27,661 bases of DNA, taken from NCBI GenBank assembly GCA_015852425.1, contig JAAAIG010000516.1:1-27661 (forward strand), given 5' to 3'. The translations under genes were made by a program, and so were the position numbers. This stretch comes from Gryganskiella cystojenkinii. Its lineage: Eukaryota > Mortierellomycota > Mortierellomycetes > Mortierellales > Mortierellaceae. Position 1 is the stretch's first letter. Each line of letters begins with the position of its first letter. Below the pieces are notes generated by a model that saw only the letters and a program-made list of their open reading frames with translations, searched no databases and was not told where the DNA came from. Positions 10,601 to 19,817 of the stretch are shown here, piece by piece.

Positions 10601-12857
10601 AGAGGAGGAAGACGGAGATGGAATATCTCGGCTCCTCTCACGATGGTCTTGACGGGAGAGCTCATGCTGTGAATGAGCACGCTGAAGAGAGGTGCCTTGC
10701 TGATCCTGCAGTTCGTGAACTCCTGTCAAGGAGTGTTGCTGGTCCTGTTTGGAGAGGAATCGTACAGCTCTAGGTGAAGAATTTGAGTGAGCCGAAGCGC
10801 TACCGTTGCTGCTGGAGCTGTTGGATCGGTTTACGCCCTGCGATAACTTGCTGTGAGTACCCTCAGAGTTCAAGTCGTCCATTTTTGAAAAGTCCCAGCC
10901 AAGTCCGTCTGCAAAATCAGGTATGATGCTCTCATGCACAGGCTCTGGTTCGGATTCGTATCCATCTGTGGATGCATCAACGGGCAACATGTACAGGCTC
11001 TCCATGTCTGCAACAGAGGATCTCCGACGGTCAATTCCTCCGGGCATCAAGTTTTGAGATTGACGATTATGGCGAAGGCGGTTCAGGTTGGACTGGTCTT
11101 GCATGAGCTCTTCGTATTCGAGTCGCTCTTCCTCGTAATAAGGTGTAGGTGAGATGGGTCGTGAGCGGGAAGAATTCGACTTTGCAAGGGAATGAGAGCG
11201 AGACAACGAAGCGCCGTTGTAATTGCTGGAATGTTGAGAGAGCGGTGATGCTGACCGAGGAGTTGAGCTGTTATGGTGCTGTTGGTCAAAATATCCATTT
11301 GCTCCACGTCCGTGGCTGCCTGTCGGGATCACAACAGAAGACCAGCCTTGAGGTCCTGGGAAATTAGAGCCTGCGCTGGAAGGAACAGAAACGTCGGGTC
11401 GAGAGTAGTTGGGTATATTAGGCATAGAGCCGTTCTCGTTGCTCCGCTGACGAGCGCTCTTGACCTGACGAGTAATGTTGTCGACATAACGATTTTCGTC
11501 CACTTCGTCCTCCTGTTCGATTTTGGCGAGGTCGTGAGTGGTCTTGATGCGAAGGAAGGCTCGAAGGAGATCTTCGCAGGCGGCACCGCACATGTTGCGC
11601 TCCTGAAGCGAAGCATCAAAAGTCGAAAAGTCCCGTTCGGGCTTGGCCATGATACTGAGGGAGATTGCTTTGGCGACGACGACAAGAGTCATGTTGTTGA
11701 GGTGAGCGAGCAATGTGATATCGGCACAGAGAGAGAAGAGGTCGAGTAAGATGGCGCGGTTGGTAGGAGGAAGATCATGCACAAATGCGCTGAAGCTGCG
11801 ATCTAAATTGTTTTCGTTCAAGAGAAGGAATCATGCGGTCAGTGGATATGCGCGCTTTTTTTCATATTTTTTTTTCTTCGGCTGCCACACTTTCGGCGTC
11901 TTTCCAGCTGTTCAGGCATCATCAGTCCGACCCGACCCTTGAGACACCTCTGTCCCTCTCTCTCTTCACTACTTCAGTATAGAACGGAACAAACACCCCC
12001 TTTGGTGTGTCCCAACATCCCCCCCTCCCCTTATATTTGTCTTTTTTGTTCTAGGTACTATATTCCACGTCTTTTTTTTTAATCACCTTGATCCAGGTAC
12101 AGTGCTTGATAGTCTTCATATGTGACCAGTGTCTCTTCCGAATACCGGATCGCCCACTTCATGGCGTGCGCCACCAAATGAATATCGACTTGACGCAATG
12201 CCGAGAGCTCTGTGTTGGCCTCGTCGTCAAGGATGAGCCTCAGGGCATTTACGGTAGATTTTTGACTCGGCGTGATGTGTTGTTGTCGAAGGATCCATTT
12301 GGTGGTCAAACCTATTGTTATCCACGTTAAAAAACACAGAGAGAGGGAGTGAAGGTTAACAAAACAGAGAGGCTAAAAAAGAAAAGCCATTATGGTGGCA
12401 ATGCTTTGAGGCACAGATCGATCACCAGAAAGAGTGCAAAAACAAATAGAGTCTAAAAAAAGAACATGGACCTGCCTCGTTCGCGAATCTCTTTGACACA
12501 GCGCTTGACGATCAGCAGGGTCATCTCCATGGACAGGTCCGGTAGAGACTCGTTTTGCTCAGACTCATCCGTAAAGACCTTGCTGATGATATTCTTTTTT
12601 TGAACACTTTTGGCCCGACGGAGGTTGCCATTACTCGAAGAGCGCAAGAGGGTGCCCTGTCGACTGAGAACAGAGGCCGCGCCTGAATTGGTCATGGCCA
12701 TGGGATCCAGGGTCCGAGATTGTGAAACACCGCTCGCGTTTGTGAAGACACTGCTGCCACTAGATGCCAAGAGGTTTGGGTTCGAACCACCACCGTTGCC
12801 GTTTCCCTTGAACTGTTCGCGCAAGTTCCTGGCGCTCGAGACGAGACGGAGGGACAT
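7622..12857 (-). CDS. RhoGAP-domain protein with very long disordered C-terminal region
   Basis: Three exons on the minus strand: 12857-12476, 12311-12087, 11802-7622, giving 1595 aa. The RhoGAP fold spans about residues 95-290 across all exons. It has TLLIVKRCVKEIRERG, then LTTKWILRQQ with the likely catalytic arginine finger R136, and FVHDLPPTNRAILLDLF with LNNMT, the usual LP-xN-L and N-M-A helices. It should speed GTP hydrolysis on a Rho/Cdc42-type GTPase in the cytosol or at the cortex, controlling polarity, actin or wall growth. The remaining roughly 1,300 residues are Ser/Pro/Gln/Asn-rich and probably disordered, with many Ser-Pro sites. Near the end is a compact Trp-containing patch (1516-1545), then a Glu-rich helix and poly-Gln. 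Intron 1 (12312-12475) needs a GC-AG splice to keep frame and restore the RhoGAP motif; intron 2 (11803-12086, 284 nt) is GT-AG. The usual LPEPL loop is replaced by SEETLV. Substrate GTPase unknown. Confidence 0.85.
7653..7745. repeat. CAA/CAG triplet tract encoding poly-Gln in RhoGAP tail
   Basis: The plus strand reads as interrupted TTG/CTG triplets, which on the coding strand give mixed CAA and CAG codons for two Gln-rich blocks at the extreme C-terminus. Codon mixing and interruption by Pro, Lys, His and Tyr suggest an old tract rather than a fresh expansion. A shorter CAG run encoding about six Gln lies at about 9272-9290 in the same gene. Confidence 0.8.
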
Positions 12858-14078
12858 TCGTCAGGAGTGATAAATATAGAAAAGAGGGGACACAGCGAGA
12901 GAGAGGAAATATTGCAATGTGGTATGAATTGTGGATTCTTTGTGTGATTGCGTTGGATGGGGTGGGGGGGATTGTGAAACGAATGGGCAATGAACAAAGG
13001 TGTGGATATAAAGAGAGAGTTGGAGAGAGAAAGTAAGAGAGAGAGAAGCTGTCCTGAGGGAAATGCGTTGTATTTTTTTTTTTTTTTGTCAAAGAGAACG
13101 GGAGAGGGGTGGAAGTGACGAAGAAGAAGGCAAACAATAAATGAAGAAGTCTGAGTTTTGTGCAGTTGGACAGTTGGACAGGGTGTATACGAGAGAGAGA
13201 TGCCCCAGGTCAGAACGGATAAATGAACAACGAGTCAGGGACAGGTTCAGGGTCAATGGTCCATGGATCAGCGGGGTCGAGTGACAGAGCAGAGTTGAGG
13301 AGGTTGAAAAAAAAGAAGAAAGAGAGCAAAATATAAAGAAATGTGGTGAAGTTGATGATTTTGGGTTAATATGGTTGTGAGAGCCGACTTTTTCTTTTCC
13401 CTTTTTTTTTTGCCCTCGTCATAACAAAAGGGCAACAAATGGGTTCCTGGCTCAGTCAAGGTGGAAATGAGTGGTAGTGGCACAGGGCGGCAGATCGTTT
13501 ATCGTCCCCATTTTTGTACTCGATTGCAGACAACCCATCTTACCACCCTAGTCTTCTTGGTTCCAGGGTAAAACCAAAATTAAACGCACGCACAAACAAA
13601 CACGCATAAGATCCACCATCCTCATCGAACATCGAACCATCAAAAAAAAAAAAAAAAAAAAGGTGCACACCAGAAAGGAGAAGGGCGAAGGATGGACCCA
13701 GTTTTGAAGTGGTTCGGTATTTTCGGTATTTTTTAAGGGTGGATTTCGGAGAACTTCCTCAACATGACAACGTACCGTATCATGCACAAGTTATATTAGT
13801 TTTGCGGACGTGCCCGATAAAGAACATTGAAAAAAAAAAGTGGGAAGCACCAATTGCATGTGGCGCATTCGCAACGGTCGGGTACATACATGCAAGGAAA
13901 AGGGCAAGAGGAAATTATATATATATAATCAAAGAGCGTGAGCCAGTTTTCAAATTTGTTTGAGCATTGCAAGAAAAATGCCGGTTGGAGACAAAAGTTA
14001 GTAGTGAGTTGTCAGTGGAAATCAGTCAGTACACAGTTAGTAATAAGAAGCGAAAGCAAAGAGGAACGAAGATGAGGT

Positions 14079-14260
14079 GGTCAATGGTCAGTGGTCAGTG
14101 GTCAGTGGTCAGTGAGTTAGTCGGTTAGTCGGTTAGTCAGTCATATAGCCAGTTAGTCAGTCAGATAGTCAGTCAGTCAGATAGTCGGTTAGTCGGTTAG
14201 TTGATAGTCAGCGAATTGTTTGCGTAAGTGTTAGTGGCGGTTAGTAGTCGTTAGTGGTTC
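14079..14260. repeat. Degenerate short tandem repeats (GGTCAGT and GGTTAGTC families)
   Basis: Bases 14079-14114 are repeats of a 7-mer GGTCAGT. These grade into an 8-mer GGTTAGTC and into CAGTCAGATAGT variants up to about 14205, with scattered GTTAGT copies to 14260 and a few before 14079 (13998-14042). The units are imperfect, so copy number depends on how variants are counted. It is not the TTAGGG telomere repeat. It sits in the middle of the gene-poor gap, about 1.2 kb upstream of the RhoGAP start. Confidence 0.85.
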
Positions 14261-16739
14261 AATATCGTTGTTACCCAGGGTTAGAGATGTAAAAGGGTTC
14301 ATGCGAACAGTACACGGCGCACACAAACGAAATGAGAGAATCCATAAAAACGATTGGCAGGTCAAGTTAGCACGCAAAGAGCAGACGAAAAAATACAAAA
14401 AGAGCGAGAAAGGGAAGAGATAAACTTGCGGTTAGTGCCAAAGATCGGCGAAAAATAATAACAATGAGAAAAACGTGGCAAATTGGTTGGAGTAAAAGAG
14501 TAGTGGTGGGACAACGGAATGTACGAACAACAAGTTGCCCAGAAGGGAAGTAAAAGATTCTTCAACTCATGGATCGGGGTGCTCACCAACATCAATGTCA
14601 GTGCGGACTGGAGGGAACAGGGTCGTCGCTATGTTTGGGGTTGAGCAGGATGGAGTTGAAGAGGTTGGACATGAATGTGTGTGAGTACGCATGTGAGTTG
14701 ATGTGCGAATATGGTCGAGAATAGTGAGCGATGTAGCGAAAAACAGAGTGGAGGAGACGAGGGTTGCTGGTATCTGTCTGTGTAGCGAGCGTCGTGCTGT
14801 GGAGCCATGAGCGATGAAAGGGGATTATTACAGTCTTTATGTCGGTAGGATTGTTGGTATTAGAGGATTATATTATACAAGGGGCGGTCGAATCCAGGGT
14901 ATGACGAAAAACAACTTTTTAAGAAAGCGGTGGCGAAAACAATGGAAGTGAATTTGTGGAAGAAAGGAAAAAGGCCTTTTCGAATGGTTGCTGGTCTCTG
15001 AGGATCGTCTGAAGAGAGATTTTTGGTCAGTCTGTCAACCAGGAAACCGTGGCAACGAACGACAGAGATGAAGAAAAATGGAGTGAAAGAAGTACAGGTA
15101 GGTACGGGAGTCTTGGAAAAATGAAAAAAAATGATCTGCGGTTGCAACCGCTCTCTCCGACATTTTTGTTCTCCAACAGCTCAATCAATACCAGAAGTCT
15201 GTGCGTGCACCTCAAGGAACACGATGGACAAACAAGGAGTTTCGACCTCCTGTCTACCTTTTTTGCTCCTATCTCTCAAAGAAACAAAGGGCTGCGCTGG
15301 CAGCGAGAGCTCTTCTATACGTCTCCATAGTGCGAAAAAAGTGCGCTCTCCTTGTTTTTACTCCTTCTTTTTTATATGTGTTCGACTCGTGTTTATTGCG
15401 GTGGGAGACTATACAGCCATCTGCTGGTCCCAAAAAGCAACAAAAAGGCGTCGAATGAGCTTTTTACGGAATGAGAAAAAAGGACCACAAGTAAAGGGTC
15501 AATGTGAACATAGCCTCGTCGATGAGTGATAGAAGAGACAAGACGGCACTGATCATGCCGATCATGGTGCGTGTCACCATACCTGGACACGCGATGCGAA
15601 AGAGCCTATTCTCGAATCATACTGGGCCGTTGGTCTCTTCATACAATCTCTTGCGCGATTATGTGGGTTCAAACAGGAACCGGTGCCAAAGGGAAGATTG
15701 AGGGATGAAGGACCTGTTCCACAAAATAAAAAGTTGGACCCTTTTTTCTGCCCAGCTTTGCTGACACGATCTAAGGAGAGACAAAGGGTTGCAGATATCA
15801 AACGAATTGTGAGATATGTTCAGAAGAAACAAGAACTAGGAAAGCGAGTCAACTCACGAAAAGTCCGCAGAGGGTAAAACACAAGGGGGCCTCGTTTTAG
15901 GAGACAGAGGGGACTACTGAAGGTACCTTCCACGCGAGCTTGTGTTGAGGTTTATTAAACATCAGTCTTTGCGTGGTCGTTGCAGCTGAAGGAAGTTCTA
16001 TGGAGTGCATCCCTTTGCTCCGTCTGCTTGGTGTCAATCGGCCTTGTCCACGAACATAGGGCTGCCGTTTGGGCATCCTTGAATCACAAAAAAATTAAGA
16101 TTTTCGCCAACCGGAGAGGTCTGCAAGGTTAACCGGGCGATTTTTTAAGTTGGATTGCCGCTTGAGGTTCTTTTTTATTTTGGGGTTTGCCCTGCAGTCC
16201 CTCCTCGTTTTGAACCATTCAGAGTCAAACCGCTTTCGCGCAGGAAATCGCCACCATTTCCAGGAACCAACAAAAAAGTAAAAAAAAACGCGTCCAAGTA
16301 CGATGTATCACAATAGTCGAATGTCGGACTCATACATGGCGGGGGCACAGCCGAAGAAACATGAGAAAATCAGAGATGGAGACTTGTGAAACGAAACAGC
16401 TGTCCTCTTTTGGACAGAAAGTGGTGTCAATTCTAATCATTCGTCAATTGTCAACATTGTTTGCGTCTTTGCCACAACTTCTACCCTTCCTTTTGTTTTT
16501 TTTGTTGAGAGCTGCTCTCAGGCGCGCTTATTTTTTTTTTTTTTGTTGCTTTCTCTACCCTGACAATAATCATAAGTTCGCTGCTGGACGAACTTCAGAA
16601 AGAAAACAAGCTCAATGTTTGAAAGAAACACTCACCTCCGACAAGGAATGATTCGATAGAACAGAGGAGCTGACAGTTTAAACGGTCGACTCGAGAGTTG
16701 ACGTCGAACGACAAGGGGACTCTGTGCCGAAGAAAACCC

Positions 16740-16926
16740 TCGCCCCGCTATCCTTCCTCACTTCTTTTCCTTCTTATTCATACTCTTTGCTTCTTTCCCT
16801 CTTTGTTTCTCTCTCCCTTCTTTCTTGCGACCTCCCCATTATTTTTTCCCTCGTCATCCTTCTCTCCTTCAGTTGCCACCTCCTCCACTTTCCCATTTAC
16901 TATTTTCAATCCTTCTCGCTTTCATC
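16740..16926 (+). promoter_or_regulatory. Pyrimidine-rich leader before the four-pass membrane protein gene
   Basis: The 180 bases or so before the ATG at 16927 are mostly C and T on the coding strand, interrupted by only a few purines. This matches the composition before other starts in the window and probably spans the transcription start and 5' untranslated region. No clear TATA box is seen. Confidence 0.4.
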
Positions 16927-17943
16927 ATGGCTTTTACAGGTCAAAGCGGCTTGCTCAAGTTTGGCTTTATTCTTTCAGCCGTTCTCCTCCTCTGTGGCTT
17001 AATCTGCCTAGGAGCCTTTCTCAAGAATCTCAAGTTGTAGGTGTTTTGCTGTCCAAAAAAAAATTACCTCTTCACGCCAGCTGGAAAATATTCTTATTCT
17101 TTATCTGTTGTTCTCCCCATGTTCACCTTTTGCTGTCCTTCTGGCACTCTTGATGATCACAACAGCTACTCAGATTCCAGGACTTGTATCCTCTACATGA
17201 AAGGCAACAGCGATGATATGGAATACACCAACACCGGGACATGCCGCTTTGCATACACAGACAGGTGAAGTGATAGCAATCTTTTCTCACGTCTTATGTT
17301 TTCTTTATCCTCTCATGCAAACATCACCCGTACTCAATGCACAACGACCCTTCTCTCTCAACTCACATTTTTATACCTTGGCATCCAGTGCTTTGATGGT
17401 TGTTGCGGCTGCTATCCTCCTTGGTTTTGATTGGGTGACTTGGAAGAAGAGCGAGAACTACAAGGGCAGAAGAGCTTCCGTCTCCGCTTTGGCCATTTGT
17501 GCCGTAATGTGCCTGTTGTCCTTTTGTAATGCGATTGTTGTTGGCCTCGGCATAAAGTCGACCTGTGGTGCCGCGGGATACGACGAATGCTATTTCAAAG
17601 GTATATTTTTCATTCTCACGAATGCAAGCATAAGAACAGAGAAAGAAATTACAAATATTGACCGTGTTTTCAACTCTATTAAAACTTGATCGTTTTAGAC
17701 AGCCCCGCTCAAATGCGAGCCATCTACAGTGGCATTGGCTGTGCTACTCTTTCTGGTGTCCTTTTTGCCGTCTACGGTTTCTCTGAGTACGCGCAATACA
17801 AGCGCCGACATGTTAACGGAGACAAGGTAATGTTACTATAATTCAATGAAATCTGTCATCTAACCATGAAAAAAATGGTCTCTAAATGGTCTCTTTCTTC
17901 AAACTCACATGTACCTTGCATTGATGAACTCAAATAGTGGTAG
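16927..17943 (+). CDS. Small four-pass membrane protein, function unknown
   Basis: Five exons: 16927-17036, 17166-17264, 17389-17600, 17699-17826, 17938-17943, all GT-AG with introns of 98-129 nt. The product is 184 aa. Hydrophobic spans lie at about 9-32, 72-88, 101-125 and 147-168. Between the first two is a short loop with two Cys (TCILYMKG and TCRFAYTD), and a second loop between spans 3 and 4 also has two Cys (KSTCGAAGYDECYFK). Cys pairs in both external-type loops recall claudin/MARVEL/Sur7-like four-pass proteins, but I cannot assign it to one family. The tail is short and charged. The final exon would encode only Trp and a stop; if that intron were retained the protein would instead end VMLL. 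An AATAAA follows at 18044. It is convergent with the oxidoreductase gene. Confidence 0.75.
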
Positions 17944-18043
17944 ACAAAGATGGCTCGCTTCTTTCACTGTCTTCCTCATTCTCGTCTGTATCTTTCAGCG
18001 AGGTTGATCCGAAGAATCCATTTCATACCCTTTAAAATCTCTT

Positions 18044-18049
18044 AATAAA
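18044..18049 (+). terminator. Poly(A) signal AATAAA of the four-pass protein gene
   Basis: A canonical AATAAA lies about 100 bases after the inferred stop codon and in the 206-bp convergent spacer, the expected place for the 3' end of this plus-strand transcript. It was found by its hexamer alone. Confidence 0.45.
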
Positions 18050-18149
18050 AATCAAGCGTCTTCAATTTGCTGCTTGTTTATGATTCTTTGTAATGCTTAA
18101 AATACCATATCGCTTTGACGTATTTACATTGTGTTTGTTTTTTTTTTCT

Positions 18150-19407
18150 TTAGATCTTGAGAAGTAATTTTCCAGTAGTCTTGCGGTTCTCAAGATCATC
18201 ATGGGCGTGCTTGACATCCTGAATAGGGTAGATCTTGTGGATCGCAAAGTCAAGTTTCTTGTCCGCCACCAACTGCATTACCTCTGAGCTGAGCGCCAGA
18301 AACTCCTCACGGGTGGTCAGGTACTGGAACAAAGTCGTACGCATCAGCCGAATGTTCTTCTCAGCCAAACGCATAATGTTCACGGGGGGGACGGCTCCAC
18401 TGGCATTTCCAAAAGAGATTACGGTTCCCAAACGGCGGACGACTTTCAAGGAGACATCAAAGGTCGCGGCACCAACACCATCGAGGACGACATGAACACC
18501 CTTGTTGCCTGTCAGCTCGTTAACTTTCTCCACCAAGGCATCGTAACCGTTCGAGTAATCGACCACATAGTCAGCACCGTTCTCCCTGGCGAGCTTGGCC
18601 TTGGCCTCCGAGGAAGTAGTTCCGATGACATTGGCACCCAGGTGTTTGCACATTTGGCAAAGCAACAGACCAACACCACCGGCGGCAGCGTGAATCAGGA
18701 CCCAATCACCCTTCTCGACCTTGTAGGCCTGACGGACCAAAGACCAGGCAGTCATACCCTGAAGGAGAAGAGCTGCACCCTACAAGACAGAGCATGAAGA
18801 GAAAAAACGAGAAAAAAAAGCATTAGTAATCATTGACCCAACGACGCTAATTTTTCCCACGAAATAATTTCCAAAAAAAAAAATGAAAATGAAGTCTTAC
18901 ATCTTCAAGAGAGACCGAGTCAGGCAACTTGGCGACAGACAGAGTAGAGACGGCATCGTATTCGGCATAACTGCCGGGGCCCATAAACGCGACACGGTCA
19001 CCGACCTTGAAACCACCCTGTGCTTTGGGACCGACCTCGACAATCTCGCCCGATCCCTCGCGACCGACGATAAATGGCAGGGTCTGGGGGTAGAGACCGG
19101 ATCGCTGGTAAGTGTCGATAAAGTTGATGCCAGCATAGGCAACCTTGACCAAGACCTGGTCAGGCTTGGGGCTAGGCTTGGGAACAGGGACCCAGGCGAG
19201 GACAGAGCTGTCTCCGTGTTGAGGGATTTGAACGGCGTGCATGGTGGTCGACATTTTGCGGAGGAAAGAGATTCGAGTTGCAGGCTTGAGAGAAGAGTTT
19301 ACGAAATGGTGTGGATGAGAGTGACGGAGAGTGGAGGAGAGGAGGGATGAAGAAAGATTTTGATGAAGGAAAGGTGGGCAGAGTCGAATGGAGGCCCTTT
19401 TCAACAT
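18150..19407 (-). CDS. NADPH:quinone oxidoreductase (zeta-crystallin/QOR-like MDR family), probable mitochondrial presequence
   Basis: Two exons on the minus strand: 19407-18901 and 18779-18150, with a 121-nt GT-AG intron in phase 0; 378 aa. It is a zinc-free medium-chain dehydrogenase/reductase that should reduce quinones with NADPH. The substrate domain shows NFIDTYQRSGLYP and VGREGSGEIVEVG. The join gives LPDSVSLEDGAALLLQGMTAW, typical of QOR. The Rossmann site is AAAGGVG at 200-206, followed by a conserved run to LENRKTTGKLLLKI at the C-terminus. The catalytic and structural zinc cysteines of alcohol dehydrogenases are absent. The first 51 residues are rich in Arg, Ser and Leu with no acidic residue, which looks like a mitochondrial targeting sequence. 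A second Met at 52 (coordinate 19254) would give a 327-residue protein, the usual size of cytosolic QORs. The gene is divergent from the palmitoyltransferase. Confidence 0.92.
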
Positions 19408-19817
19408 TTTGGGGATGACGTGCTTAAGAGGATTTGATGATCAGAGAGGCGTAAAAATGGAAAAAGTGGATCACTCTTGAGAAGGAATTATGCAGTTCAT
19501 GTCGTGCCGCTCAGCAATCAGTTCGGAAAGGGTTCCGGTGATAAGGCTGTGTAAGTCACATGTACAATCCCTTCGGAGTGATCATCATTACATGGAGGTA
19601 GTGTCAATACGTCGCGTTCTTTGGGAGAACCTCAACAACTGGACAATGATCCCATTCACGCGAAGCGGCGGAAGGCTGACAAATGAATGGGAGCGTGTCC
19701 GCACGTGACCTTTTTCGGATCACTTCATTCACTTGGCCCTCGCGCAAATGGAAAAAAGTGAGTATAGAAATCGATTCTTCTCCACATCTTCATCTCCATT
19801 CAGGAACCGACTCGAAC
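19408..19817. promoter_or_regulatory. Shared divergent promoter region
   Basis: About 410 bp separate the oxidoreductase start (minus) from the proposed palmitoyltransferase start (plus), so both promoters lie here. An open frame of 72 codons (19490-19708) has no recognisable features and I do not call it a gene. An ATG at 19748 followed by a GTGAGT donor at 19758, with a TTCAG acceptor at 19803, could be a 46-nt intron in the leader or first coding exon of the palmitoyltransferase. That intron would be unusually short for this window. Confidence 0.45.

Larger units (their letters stand above)
12858..16926. other. 4-kb stretch without recognisable genes
   Basis: No open frame here shows recognisable domains or plausible spliced continuity. 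From 12858 to about 15600 the plus strand is purine-rich with GAGAGA blocks (12890-13050) and homopolymer A or T runs, for example 13631-13649. That fits a pyrimidine-rich leader and promoter of the RhoGAP gene, which reads leftward. A tandem repeat field lies at 14079-14260. From about 16740 the plus strand turns C/T-rich towards the start at 16927. The longest open frame (15131-15529, 132 codons) has no familiar feature and I treat it as chance. A non-coding RNA gene cannot be excluded. Confidence 0.5.

Noticed and set aside
12770..12795. Sequence GGGTTCGAACC resembling a tRNA B box
   Set aside because: It lies inside RhoGAP exon 1 (Gly/Asn-rich segment), and no acceptor, anticodon stem or T-run is in register.
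14079..14260. Interstitial telomere repeat
   Set aside because: The units are GGTCAGT and GGTTAGTC, not TTAGGG, and there is no uniform array.
15131..15529. 132-codon plus-strand open frame in the 4-kb gap
   Set aside because: No domain, membrane pattern or splice context; Cys/Ser/Arg-rich composition resembles random translation.
16104..16146. Possible small Pol III RNA: TCGCC/GGCGA inverted repeat followed by T6
   Set aside because: The stem is only 5 bp, no A or B box is visible, and T-runs are frequent in this DNA.
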